The notes under the pieces are model-generated. The model was not told the origin of the DNA, searched no databases, and worked only from the letters and a program-made list of their open reading frames with translations. The position numbers were made by a program, and so were the translations under genes. Positions 8,725 to 16,950 of a stretch of DNA of 64,000 nt are shown here, one piece after another; the stretch's first letter is position 1, and every line of letters begins with the position of its first letter. The stretch lies in contig CANMQJ010000004.1 of the NCBI GenBank assembly GCA_947500005.1, positions 67,399 through 131,398 of the forward strand. The letters run 5' to 3'. The DNA is from an uncultured Paracoccaceae bacterium. GTDB taxonomy: Bacteria; Pseudomonadota; Alphaproteobacteria; Rhodobacterales; Rhodobacteraceae.

Positions 8725-9246
8725 ATGCGGTATGTTCTCGACAGGCTGGCCCGGTCAATCGAAGGGGCAAGCGAAGGGGCCGGGCTGGCCGGCTCCTTCG
8801 TTCTACCGGTCCTGATGCTGGTCGTCGTGGGCAACGTGGTTGCGCGCTACGGCTTCGGCCTGGGGCTGGTGGAGTTGGAAGAACTGCAATGGCATCTCAA
8901 CGCGATCACCGTGATGCTCTGCCTTGCCTATGCCTACAAACATGACAGTCACGTCCGCGTCGACATCCTCCGCGATGGATGGAGCGCCCGCCGCAAGGCA
9001 GCGGTCGAGCTTGCAGGTATCCTTCTGTTGCTTCTGCCTTTCACCATCGGCATTGCCTGGTTCGCATGGGGTGGTTTCGCCTATTCCTGGAGCATCGGCG
9101 AAGGCTCCCCCATGCCGAGCGGCCTGCCTGCCCGCTATCTGGTGAAGCTCCTGCTTTTCGTGGGGTTCTTCCTTCTGATCCTTCAGGCCCTCGCCGCCGC
9201 AATCCGCGCCCTGCAAATCCTGGCCGGCCCCGAGGAGACCGACTGA
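8725..9246 (+). CDS. TRAP transporter small membrane subunit (DctQ type)
   Basis: Predicted 173 aa with four membrane helices. The motif VARYGFGLGLVELEELQWHL and the following HVRVDIL match the small TRAP subunit, which docks on the large permease. The ATG MRYVLD follows GAGAAGGA by a normal distance and fits the family length; longer in-frame starts inside the dctP end are rejected. One base separates its stop from the large permease start. Confidence 0.92.
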   Translation: MRYVLDRLARSIEGASEGAGLAGSFVLPVLMLVVVGNVVARYGFGLGLVELEELQWHLNAITVMLCLAYAYKHDSHVRVDILRDGWSARRKAAVELAGILLLLLPFTIGIAWFAWGGFAYSWSIGEGSPMPSGLPARYLVKLLLFVGFFLLILQALAAAIRALQILAGPEETD

Positions 9247-9247
9247 C

Positions 9248-10594
9248 ATGACAGCCGAGGTTTTCCTTGTGGTCGCAATGTTCGCGACCTTCGCGATCGG
9301 TCTCTTCGCGGGCTTTCCTGTGGCATTCGTTCTTGGCGGCGTCGGCGTGCTGTTCGCCCTGCTGGCCGAGATCCTGCCGAATTTCGGCATCGAGGTCTTC
9401 GCCGGTGTCAATTTCATCGGGTTCGCCACGGACCGGATCTTCAGCACTCTGACCAGTTATTCGCTGGTACCCATCGCGATGTTCGTCTTCATGGGCTTCA
9501 TGCTGGACAAGTCGGGCGTGGCCGAGCGGCTTCTGGGCGCGCTGGCGCGCAGCCTGGGCCGCACACCGGGCAGCCTGGGTCTGTCGGTGGTCGCCATAGG
9601 CGTGATCCTCGCGGCGTCGACCGGCATCATCGGCGCTTCTGTCGTTCTGCTGGCCACTGTCGCACTCCCTGCCCTGCAGAGGGCGGGCTACCATATGCCG
9701 CTGGGCCTCGGGACGGTTGCCGCGTCCGGATGCCTCGGCATCCTGATTCCACCCTCCATCATGCTTATCGTGATGAGCGATCAACTGCGCCTTTCGGTCG
9801 GCGATCTTTTCATGGCAGCTGTCATTCCCGGCATAGTGCTGGCCACGCTTTACGTGGGCTACCTTGTCATATTGGCGCTTCTGCGGCCCGATCTTGCGCC
9901 CGCCGATCCGAAAGCAGGCCGCTTCGACTGGGCCGCGTTTCTAGAGATCACCCGCGCCCTCGTGCCGCCGCTTGCCCTGATGCTGCTGGTGCTGGGGTCG
10001 ATATTCTGGGGAATTGCGTCGCCCACCGAAGCCTCGGGTCTGGGCGCGTTCGGCGCCACCGTGATCACCATCGCCAATGGAACCTTCAGCCTGCGCACGC
10101 TCAAGGACACCTGTACGGCGACGGCGAAGACCACGGCCTTCCTCTTCGCCATCATGTTCGGCGCCACCTGCTTCTCGGTCGTCCTGCGCGGGTATGGCGG
10201 CGATGCGCTGGTCGAGGAATTGCTGACCGGTCTGGGCTGGTCGCGCGAGTGGTTGCTGATCCTGATCCTCGCAACCGTGTTTCTGCTGGGCTTCGTGCTG
10301 GACTGGATGGAAATCGTGCTGATCGTCGCCCCCCTGACGGTACCTGTGGTCGTTGCCCAAGGGTTCGATCCGGTCTGGGTGGCCATCCTGTTGGCAATCT
10401 GCCTGCAGACCTCTTTCCTGACCCCTCCGGTTGGCATGGCCCTGTTTTATGTGAAAAGCGTAGCCCCCGCAGGAGTTACCACGCGCCAGATCTATCGCGG
10501 GATCGTTCCGTTCGTCCTGTTGCAATTGATCGGCCTGGCCATGGTCCTGAGTTTTCCGGGCATGGCGCTTTGGCTCCCGGACCTTGCTTACTGA
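9248..10594 (+). CDS. TRAP transporter large permease subunit (DctM type)
   Basis: Predicted 448-aa integral membrane protein with about 12 helices that uses the sodium gradient to move substrate delivered by the DctP protein. Seen: the long hydrophobic N-terminus with FPVAFVLGG, the re-entrant loop ILIPPSIMLI and the mirrored late loop FLTPPVGMALFYVKS, both typical of DctM. Start is one base after the DctQ stop. No clear terminator follows. Confidence 0.94.
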   Translation: MTAEVFLVVAMFATFAIGLFAGFPVAFVLGGVGVLFALLAEILPNFGIEVFAGVNFIGFATDRIFSTLTSYSLVPIAMFVFMGFMLDKSGVAERLLGALARSLGRTPGSLGLSVVAIGVILAASTGIIGASVVLLATVALPALQRAGYHMPLGLGTVAASGCLGILIPPSIMLIVMSDQLRLSVGDLFMAAVIPGIVLATLYVGYLVILALLRPDLAPADPKAGRFDWAAFLEITRALVPPLALMLLVLGSIFWGIASPTEASGLGAFGATVITIANGTFSLRTLKDTCTATAKTTAFLFAIMFGATCFSVVLRGYGGDALVEELLTGLGWSREWLLILILATVFLLGFVLDWMEIVLIVAPLTVPVVVAQGFDPVWVAILLAICLQTSFLTPPVGMALFYVKSVAPAGVTTRQIYRGIVPFVLLQLIGLAMVLSFPGMALWLPDLAY

Positions 10595-10753
10595 CTTCGG
10601 ACGATGCCGCTTCGTGGTGACGAGAGGGTCGCCTCTCCGGCGGAGCGGCCCAACACGGCATGCGGACACCGCTATTTCTTTTCCGCGCGTTTGGTCTGGC
10701 CGATTTTCGGGTTACTCTGGACCGGGTGACGACACCGCGACCAGGGGGGACCA

Positions 10754-11347
10754 ATGCCGGAAAACTTCAGAAAGATTCAGACACAAGGCGTGCATCACAT
10801 CACGATCATCGGGGCCGACCGCCAGACCTCGATCGATTTCTGGGAGGGGGTGCTGGGCATGCCCTTCATCTTCGATCAGCCCAACCTTGACGATCCCGAT
10901 CAGGGGCATCTCTATTTCGATCCCGGCGACGGGCGGCTGATCACCGTCTTCACCAGCGAGGAGCGCAAACCCGACTCGACGCCCGTGCCCGAGGCGGTGG
11001 GATCGCTGCATCACCTTGCGCTGAATGTCAGCCAGGCGAGTTTCTGGCAGGTGGCCGAACGGCTGGACGCGCGCGGCGTGCCCCATTCCGGGCCGGTCGA
11101 CCGGGGCTTCATGGATTCGATCTATTTCCGTGACCCGCTGGGCCTGCGGCTGGAACTGGCCAGCTACCGGTTCGAGCCGCCCGAGGGGTGCCGTCATGCC
11201 GACGTGATGATCGAGGCGCACAGGATCCGGGTGGCGAAGGGCGATCACCATATCGACCGCGAGCATCTGGCCGATGCCATCGAGGCGCTGGTCGCGCGCC
11301 GGCAGGGCTCCTTGTCCGACGACAGGACGGCGCGGCACGGATATTGA
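10754..11347 (+). CDS. VOC-superfamily (glyoxalase/dioxygenase-like) protein
   Basis: Predicted 197 aa with two beta-alpha-beta-beta-beta modules. The first begins VHHITIIGAD (His14/His15), the second LHHLALNV, and the module ends in YFRDPLGLRLELASY, where the Glu is the usual metal ligand. This is the layout of metal-dependent ring-cleaving dioxygenases and related lyases. A GGGGGA ribosome site precedes the ATG. The substrate is unknown; its neighbours (TRAP block upstream, isomerase-like protein downstream) would suit aromatic catabolism, but there is no overlap proving an operon. Confidence 0.8.
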   Translation: MPENFRKIQTQGVHHITIIGADRQTSIDFWEGVLGMPFIFDQPNLDDPDQGHLYFDPGDGRLITVFTSEERKPDSTPVPEAVGSLHHLALNVSQASFWQVAERLDARGVPHSGPVDRGFMDSIYFRDPLGLRLELASYRFEPPEGCRHADVMIEAHRIRVAKGDHHIDREHLADAIEALVARRQGSLSDDRTARHGY

Positions 11348-11423
11348 TGGCCCGTCGCGCAATGCGTCGAAATTCCTGCGATTCCCGTGTATGCTGACTG
11401 CACGACGCAGCGGGGAGCGGGTC

Positions 11424-12023
11424 ATGTCACATATCGATTTCTGGTACTCCATCGGCAGTACCTACACGTTTCTGACGGTGATGCGCCTGCCCCGCTGGAC
11501 CGATGATCATGGGGTGACCGTCCGCTGGCGGCCTTTCGACGTGCGCGCCATCATGAAGGCCCAGAACAACGCGCCCTTTGTCGGCAAGCCGGTCAAGACC
11601 GCCTATATGTGGCGCGACATCGAACGGCGGGCGGTGAAATACGGTCTGCATGCCGAACTGCCCGCGCCCTACCCGATCTCGGACCTGACGCTGGCCAACC
11701 AGGTGGCGGCAATGGGCATGGAGGAGGGCTGGTGCGAGGCGTTCACCCAGACCCTCTATCGCATCTGGTTCAACGAGGGGACCGAGGCAGGGTCGGAAAG
11801 CGCCCTGTCCGAGGCGCTGTTCCGCGTGCAGCAGGATCCGATGCCGGTGCTGGCCCGGGCGCGCGAAGAGCGAATGGCCAGCGCGCTGGCGCAGCAGACC
11901 GAGGAGGCGCAGGCCCTGGGGGTTTTCGGCTCGCCGAGTTTCGTGGTGCGCGGCGAGGTCTTCTGGGGCGACGACCGGCTCGAGGATGCGCTGTCCTGGC
12001 TGAAGGTGGGACATGTCACCTGA
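11424..12023 (+). CDS. DsbA-fold oxidoreductase / 2-hydroxychromene-2-carboxylate isomerase family
   Basis: Predicted 199 aa, GST-kappa type. The N-terminus IDFWYSIGSTYTF has the Ser-based active loop where DsbA would have CxxC, so glutathione-dependent isomerase chemistry is likelier than disulfide exchange. The C-terminal GVFGSPSFVVRGEVFWGDDRLED is the family's cis-Pro and closing segment. GGGGAGCGGG precedes the ATG. A short terminator follows immediately. Substrate unknown; the family name comes from naphthalene degradation but covers many others. Confidence 0.82.
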   Translation: MSHIDFWYSIGSTYTFLTVMRLPRWTDDHGVTVRWRPFDVRAIMKAQNNAPFVGKPVKTAYMWRDIERRAVKYGLHAELPAPYPISDLTLANQVAAMGMEEGWCEAFTQTLYRIWFNEGTEAGSESALSEALFRVQQDPMPVLARAREERMASALAQQTEEAQALGVFGSPSFVVRGEVFWGDDRLEDALSWLKVGHVT

Positions 12024-12024
12024 G

Positions 12025-12045
12025 CATGTCGGCTGACATGTTTTT
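12025..12045 (+). terminator. Rho-independent terminator after the isomerase-family gene
   Basis: CATGTC and GACATG pair around a GGCT loop and are followed by TTTTT, one base after the stop codon. Confidence 0.75.
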
Positions 12046-12084
12046 GCCCCTCGACGCGGGCGCGGCGCGTGTTAGTTTTCGCGG

Positions 12085-12564
12085 ATGCCGTATACGTGGA
12101 CAGAAAGCGCCGGGCACGAAACGCAGCTACAGCTCTGGCCGCACAACTCGCTGCCGCCGCGCGGCTTTGCAGCGGTGATCCTTGGCATCTTCACCCTGTC
12201 GCTGGTGCCCCTTGGGATCCTGGTGGGTTCGGTCATGCTGTGGGGCATCCTGCCCTTCATGCTGGTCGCCCTCGGCGGGACATGGTGGGCCTTGCAGCAC
12301 AATTACCGCAGTCGCTGCATCCTCGAGGTGCTGACCCTTTCGGACACCCATGCGCATCTGGTCCGGCACAATCCGCGCGGCGATATACAGGAATGGGATT
12401 GCAACAGGTACTGGGCAGTGCCCGAGATCCATGAGGATGGCGGACCGGTTCCCTGTTACCTGACGCTCAAGGGGGCGGGCCGACAGGTCGAGATCGGCGC
12501 CTTCCTGTCGGAGGAGGAGCGCCGCGCGCTCTATGACGACCTGGTGCGCAGGTTGCGCGGCTAG
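12085..12564 (+). CDS. DUF2244 membrane protein
   Basis: Predicted 159 aa. Two adjacent membrane helices span roughly residues 29-70, then a soluble domain of about 85 aa containing RHNPRGDIQEWDCNRYW and a C-terminal helix rich in Glu/Arg. This matches the alphaproteobacterial DUF2244 family, whose function is unknown. There is no convincing Shine-Dalgarno before the ATG, but the start fits family length. Convergent with the YqeY gene across 37 bp. Confidence 0.8.
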   Translation: MPYTWTESAGHETQLQLWPHNSLPPRGFAAVILGIFTLSLVPLGILVGSVMLWGILPFMLVALGGTWWALQHNYRSRCILEVLTLSDTHAHLVRHNPRGDIQEWDCNRYWAVPEIHEDGGPVPCYLTLKGAGRQVEIGAFLSEEERRALYDDLVRRLRG

Positions 12565-12601
12565 GCGGCCTTTTTTAGCGGCCCGTCTCACACGCAGGAC
12601 G

Positions 12602-13090
12602 TCACTGGCAGGGCGTCTGGCCGGCGCAGAGCTGGTCCTTGACCCGCGGGCCGACCTTGCCGAAATCCATCCGGCCCTGGTAGCGCGATTTCAGCTCGCC
12701 CATGACCTTGCCCATGTCGCGGATCGACCCGGCGCCGGTCGTGGTGATCGCCTCCTCGATGGCGCGATCGACCTCCTTGTCGTCGAGCTGGCGCGGCATG
12801 AATTCCTGGATCACCTCGATCTCGCGCTGCTCGCGCTCGGCAAGGTCGAGCCGGCCACCCTCTTCGTAGGCGCGGGCGCTTTCCTTGCGCTGCTTGGACA
12901 TCTTTCCGAGGATCTCGAGCACTTCGGCATTGCCGCAGCCCTGCTTTTCCTCGTCGCTGGCGCTGCGATTGGCGATGTCGCGGTCCTTGATGGCGGCGTT
13001 GATCAGGCGCAGGGTGGACAGCCGTTCCGCGTCCTTTTCCTTCATGGCCAGTTTGAGCGCCGCAGATATCTGCATTCGCAAATCGGTCAT
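12602..13090 (-). CDS. GatB/YqeY domain protein
   Basis: Predicted 162 aa. The family resembles the tail domain of the GatB amidotransferase subunit and may bind tRNA, though the free-standing protein's role is not settled. Seen: LRMQISAALKLAMKEKD, LRLINAAIKDRDI and the late EAITTTGAGSIRDMGKVMG motif. The start beginning MTDLRMQ matches the usual N-terminus; an in-frame ATG six codons upstream (13108) is possible. The C-terminus carries two Cys (CAGQTPCQ). It is divergent from the exported protein, with carA beyond. Confidence 0.9.
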   Translation of the reverse strand: MTDLRMQISAALKLAMKEKDAERLSTLRLINAAIKDRDIANRSASDEEKQGCGNAEVLEILGKMSKQRKESARAYEEGGRLDLAEREQREIEVIQEFMPRQLDDKEVDRAIEEAITTTGAGSIRDMGKVMGELKSRYQGRMDFGKVGPRVKDQLCAGQTPCQ

Positions 13091-13254
13091 CGGTATCGTG
13101 TTCCCCATTTTCACGAACCCCAACGCCTATCCCTGAGGGACAACGAAAACAAGGCCGAATCGGGTCCATGCTTTCCGGGAATCGCCGAACGTGCTATTCT
13201 GACCGCTGAACGCGAAGGAATGTCCGCCCTTTTTCCGGGATGTGAGGTATCGCG

Positions 13255-13761
13255 ATGAAACATTTTATTTCGTCCATTTTCTGCTTGCGGCGGTCGGCCC
13301 TGGCAGCAGGGATCGCGGCGGGGCTGGCTGCACCGGTTTCGGCCGATCCCACAATCGGCGTCGGCCTGACCTTCGTCTTCGGCGATGGCAACGGGCCGGG
13401 CCTGACGCTCAAGCTTTTCTCGGACGACGAGGAGGACAGCGTGGTGGCAAGCCTCGGGATCGACTACCTGTTCCAGGCAAACCGCTGGCGGCCGAGCCTG
13501 GGTGTCGCCTATCTGGGCGAGGGCTGGTATATCGGGCCGGACCTGGGGATCGTGATCGGCGACGACCGGGCGAGCTTCGCGATCAGCGGCGGCTGGGCCG
13601 ACACCGAGGCGCCGCCGCCCGCCGTCGCGCCGCCGCCCAATCCGAACCCCAATCCCAATCCGCCGCCGAACCCGACCGAACCCCCGGTCACGGTCGAGGG
13701 CGAGCCGCCGGCCGATACGGGCAAGTGCGACAGGTTCACCACGGATTGCTACGCCGAATAG
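13255..13761 (+). CDS. Exported protein of unknown function with Pro/Asn-rich tail
   Basis: Predicted 168 aa, family not recognised. A signal peptide is cleaved after SADP-like VSA at residue 30. The middle (about 31-115) alternates beta-prone segments such as IGVGLTFVFGDG and WYIGPDLGIVIGD, suggesting a small beta-barrel or outer-membrane-like fold. Residues 117-144 are a low-complexity Pro/Asn run containing repeated NP units, and the C-terminus has Cys158 and Cys165, which could form a disulfide. GAGGT precedes the ATG. Function not assigned. Confidence 0.75.
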   Translation: MKHFISSIFCLRRSALAAGIAAGLAAPVSADPTIGVGLTFVFGDGNGPGLTLKLFSDDEEDSVVASLGIDYLFQANRWRPSLGVAYLGEGWYIGPDLGIVIGDDRASFAISGGWADTEAPPPAVAPPPNPNPNPNPPPNPTEPPVTVEGEPPADTGKCDRFTTDCYAE

Positions 13762-13777
13762 GGCTGCGCCCATCGCC

Positions 13778-13806
13778 TTGACGCCATTGCCGCGGGGTCC
13801 TATTTC
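13778..13806 (+). promoter_or_regulatory. Probable sigma70-type promoter of carA
   Basis: TTGACG (5 of 6 to consensus) and TATTTC are separated by exactly 17 bp and lie 32 bp before the carA ATG. The -10 is only a partial match, so this is a prediction. Confidence 0.5.
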
Positions 13807-13837
13807 GGGCCGGACCCCCAGCACGGAGATTGCCGCA

Positions 13838-14992
13838 ATGGTTTCCAGACCGACCGCTTGCCTTGCCCTGGCCGACGGAACCCTGTTCTACGGGCACGGG
13901 TTCGGCGCCACGGGCCAGACCGTCGCCGAGCTGTGCTTCAACACCGCGATGACGGGCTACCAGGAGATCATGACCGATCCCTCCTATGCCGGGCAGATCG
14001 TGACCTTCACCTTCCCGCATGTCGGCAATGTCGGCGTGAACCCCGAGGATGACGAGACCGCCGATCCGGTGGCCGCGGGGATGGTGGTGAAATGGGACCC
14101 GACACAGCCCTCGAACTGGCGCGCGGCCGAGCCGCTGACCGACTGGCTGGCGCGGCGGGGCCGTATCGCCATCGGCGGCGTGGATACCCGCCGCCTGACC
14201 CGCGCGATCCGCCAGCAGGGCGCGCCCCATGTGGCGCTGGCCCACAACCCCGAGGGCAAGTTCGACATCGGCGCGCTGGTCGCCGCCGCGCGCGGATTCG
14301 CGGGGCTGGAGGGCATGGACCTGGCCAAGGACGTGACCTGCGCGCAGGGCTACCGCTGGGACGAGATGCGCTGGGCCTGGCCCGACGGCTATGTCCGGCA
14401 GTCCGCGCCGGTGCACCGGGTCGTGGCCATCGACTATGGCGCGAAGCGCAACATCCTGCGCTGCCTTGCCTCGGCGGGATGCGACGTGACGGTGCTGCCG
14501 GCCTCGGCCACCGCCGAGGAGGTGATGGCGCACGCGCCCGATGGCGTCTTCCTGTCCAACGGTCCGGGCGATCCGGCGGCGACCGGGAAATATGCCGTGC
14601 CGATGATCCGGGACATCCTCGACAAGACGGACCTGCCCGTGTTCGGCATCTGCCTCGGCCACCAGATGCTGGGTTTGGCGCTTGGGGCGCAGACGGTCAA
14701 GATGAACCACGGCCATCACGGCGCGAACCATCCCGTCAAGGACCTGGAGACCGGCAAGGTCGAGATCACCTCGATGAACCACGGCTTTGCCGTCGATGCC
14801 CAGACCCTGCCCGATGGCGTGGTCGAGACGCATCGCTCGCTCTTCGACGGGTCGAATTGCGGGATCCGCATGGCCGATCGCCCGGTCTATTCCGTGCAGT
14901 ACCACCCCGAGGCAAGCCCGGGGCCGCAGGACAGCTTCTATCTGTTCGAGCGCTTCTCGGAGGCGATGTCGAATCGCAAGGCAAGCGCCTGA
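13838..14992 (+). CDS. carA: Carbamoyl-phosphate synthase small subunit
   Basis: Predicted 384 aa. This glutamine amidotransferase subunit hydrolyses glutamine and channels ammonia to CarB for arginine and pyrimidine synthesis. The class I amidotransferase triad is complete: Cys272 in FGICLGHQMLG, His356 and Glu358 in YHPEASPGP. The N-terminal CarA domain shows FNTAMTGYQEIMTDPSYAGQ. The ATG preceded by CACGGAG is preferred over an in-frame ATG at 13778, which falls on the predicted -35 box. carB is not in the window. Confidence 0.97.
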   Translation: MVSRPTACLALADGTLFYGHGFGATGQTVAELCFNTAMTGYQEIMTDPSYAGQIVTFTFPHVGNVGVNPEDDETADPVAAGMVVKWDPTQPSNWRAAEPLTDWLARRGRIAIGGVDTRRLTRAIRQQGAPHVALAHNPEGKFDIGALVAAARGFAGLEGMDLAKDVTCAQGYRWDEMRWAWPDGYVRQSAPVHRVVAIDYGAKRNILRCLASAGCDVTVLPASATAEEVMAHAPDGVFLSNGPGDPAATGKYAVPMIRDILDKTDLPVFGICLGHQMLGLALGAQTVKMNHGHHGANHPVKDLETGKVEITSMNHGFAVDAQTLPDGVVETHRSLFDGSNCGIRMADRPVYSVQYHPEASPGPQDSFYLFERFSEAMSNRKASA

Positions 14993-15003
14993 CGCGTCAC
15001 GCG

Positions 15004-15018
15004 TTAACCTTGCCTTAA
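15004..15018. promoter_or_regulatory. CtrA box (TTAA-N7-TTAA)
   Basis: A perfect TTAA-N7-TTAA followed by CCAT, the full alphaproteobacterial CtrA recognition site, in a genome where TTAA is rare. It lies 49 bp before the glycosyltransferase ATG and just after the carA stop. Confidence 0.75.
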
Positions 15019-15032
15019 CCATCTCGTTGCAA

Positions 15033-15058
15033 CCCTGACGGCAGAGGGGCCGTCAGGG
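15033..15058 (+). promoter_or_regulatory. Leader hairpin overlapping the ribosome site of the glycosyltransferase
   Basis: A perfect 10-bp stem (CCCTGACGGC with GCCGTCAGGG, 6-nt loop) ends 8 nt before the ATG. Its right arm includes most of AGGGG, the only Shine-Dalgarno candidate, so folding would hide it. No T-run follows, which argues against a carA terminator. Confidence 0.5.
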
Positions 15059-15066
15059 GACGCGGG

Positions 15067-16947
15067 ATGAGCGAGCAGACACTTCGGCTGACTGCGCCTG
15101 CGCTGGCCGCGCAGGAGGCGCGGCCGCATCTGCCGTTGGGCCGCCACCTTGTCCGGGCCGGGGTCATCACCCAGCTTCAGCTTTTGCGCGCGCTGGCCAT
15201 GCAGGCGCGGATCGGCGCGCCGCTGGGCGAGATCCTGATCGCCGAAGGCTGGGCCGAACGCAACGACATCCTGCGCGCGTTGGCGGCGCAATCGGGGCTT
15301 CAGCATGCCGATCTGGACCGGCAACCGCCCGCCTGGACACTGTTCGGCCTCGCCTCGCGCCGGTTCTGGTTCGATCACCGGGTGGTGCCCTGGCTGCGCA
15401 TGGGGCCGATGATCCTGGTCGCGACGGAACGGCCCGACCGGTTCGCCCCGATACGGGCCGAACTGGCGCGGTGCGGCTTGAGCGCGGTGCCGGTGCTGGC
15501 GCGGCGGGCCGAGATCGACCGCGCCCTTGCGCACCATTACGCCGAAGGGCTGGCCGCTGCGGCCAGCAACCGCGTCCCCGCCGAGATGAGTTGCCGGACA
15601 TGGCGGCCGCTGGCGCGGATCCCGGCGGCGCTGGCGGCGGTGACGCTGCTGCTGGGGCTGGTGGCGATGCCGCTTGCGAGCTTTGTGGCGTTGTTCGTGA
15701 TCGCGGTGCTCACGCTGCTCCTGTTCGTCGGGCTGCGCGGGGCGGGATTCGTGGCGCATGTGCTGGACCACCACGCGCTTCTGGCCCCTGCCCCGCCGCG
15801 CGCGCCGCCCTTGCCGGAACGGCTGCCCTGCGTCTCGGTCCTGGTCCCGCTCTACAAGGAGCGCGAGATCGCCGACGCGCTGGTCGAACGGCTGTCGCGA
15901 CTGACCTATCCCAAGGCGCTTCTGGACGTGATCCTGGTGCTGGAATCGCATGACGACGTGACCCGGGCGGCGCTGGCGCGCGCGGAGCTGCCGCACTGGA
16001 TGCGCGTGATCGAGGTGCCGCCGCATCGCGGGCTGACAACCAAGCCGCGGGCGATGAACTATGCGCTGGATTTCTGCCGGGGCGAGATCATCGGGGTCTG
16101 GGATGCCGAAGATGCCCCCCTGCCCGACCAGATCGAGCATGTCGCGGCGCGGTTCGCGCAGGCCCCGCCCGAGGTGGTCTGCCTGCAGGGCATCCTCGAT
16201 TACTACAACCCGCGCAGCAACTGGCGCGCGCGCTGTTTCACCATCGAATATGCCAGCTGGTTCCGGGTGGTGCTGCCGGGCATCGCGCGTCTGGGGCTGG
16301 TGGTGCCGCTGGGCGGCACGACGCTGTTCTTTCGCCGCGACGTGCTGGAGGAGCTGGGCGGCTGGGACGCGCATAACGTGACCGAGGATGCCGACCTGGG
16401 CGTGCGGCTGTGCCGGGCGGGATACCGGACCGAGTTGATCGAGACCGTCACCTACGAGGAGGCGAATTTCCGCACCTGGCCCTGGGTGAAACAGCGTTCA
16501 CGCTGGCTCAAGGGGTTCATGAAGACCTATCTGGTGCACATGCGCCGGCCCGCGCGGCTGCTGGCCGATCTGGGCTGGGCGCGGTTCCTGGGGGTGCAGG
16601 CGTTCTTCCTGGGCACGCTGGGGCAGTTCCTGCTGGCGCCGGTGCTGTGGTCATTCTGGCTGATCCTGCTGGGTCTGGACCATCCCGCCCACGGGGTGCT
16701 GCCCGGGCCGGTGCTGACCGCCTGCGCGGTGGTCTTCATGGCGGCCGAGGCGCTGAGCTTTGCGGTGGGCGTGGTCGCCGTGGCCGCCCCGCAGCGGCGC
16801 TTTCTGCTGCCATGGGTGCTGACCATGCCGCTTTACTTTCCATTGGGCGTGGTGGCGGCCTACAAGGCGCTGTGGGAACTGGCCGCCGACCCGTTCTTCT
16901 GGGACAAGACGCAGCACGGACAGGCGGGCGAAGAGCCCGCGGCGTAG
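15067..16947 (+). CDS. MshEN-domain family 2 glycosyltransferase
   Basis: Predicted 626-aa membrane polysaccharide glycosyltransferase. Residues 20-165 resemble the MshEN/GSPII_E N-terminal domain, a fold that binds cyclic-di-GMP in some relatives. Membrane helices follow at about 184-232, then the processive GT2 catalytic domain with DAED (346-349), TEDAD (439-443) and QRSRW (476-480), and further helices to the end. This is the catalytic set of cellulose-synthase-like enzymes. A CtrA box and a hairpin over the ribosome site lie upstream, so control by cell cycle or lifestyle switching is likely. The polymer made is unknown. Confidence 0.88.
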   Translation: MSEQTLRLTAPALAAQEARPHLPLGRHLVRAGVITQLQLLRALAMQARIGAPLGEILIAEGWAERNDILRALAAQSGLQHADLDRQPPAWTLFGLASRRFWFDHRVVPWLRMGPMILVATERPDRFAPIRAELARCGLSAVPVLARRAEIDRALAHHYAEGLAAAASNRVPAEMSCRTWRPLARIPAALAAVTLLLGLVAMPLASFVALFVIAVLTLLLFVGLRGAGFVAHVLDHHALLAPAPPRAPPLPERLPCVSVLVPLYKEREIADALVERLSRLTYPKALLDVILVLESHDDVTRAALARAELPHWMRVIEVPPHRGLTTKPRAMNYALDFCRGEIIGVWDAEDAPLPDQIEHVAARFAQAPPEVVCLQGILDYYNPRSNWRARCFTIEYASWFRVVLPGIARLGLVVPLGGTTLFFRRDVLEELGGWDAHNVTEDADLGVRLCRAGYRTELIETVTYEEANFRTWPWVKQRSRWLKGFMKTYLVHMRRPARLLADLGWARFLGVQAFFLGTLGQFLLAPVLWSFWLILLGLDHPAHGVLPGPVLTACAVVFMAAEALSFAVGVVAVAAPQRRFLLPWVLTMPLYFPLGVVAAYKALWELAADPFFWDKTQHGQAGEEPAA

Positions 16948-16950
16948 GCG

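Noticed and set aside
13794-13818. GGGGTCC/GGACCCC hairpin as a carA leader attenuator
   Set aside because: It straddles the predicted -10 and start point, so it would not be transcribed whole.
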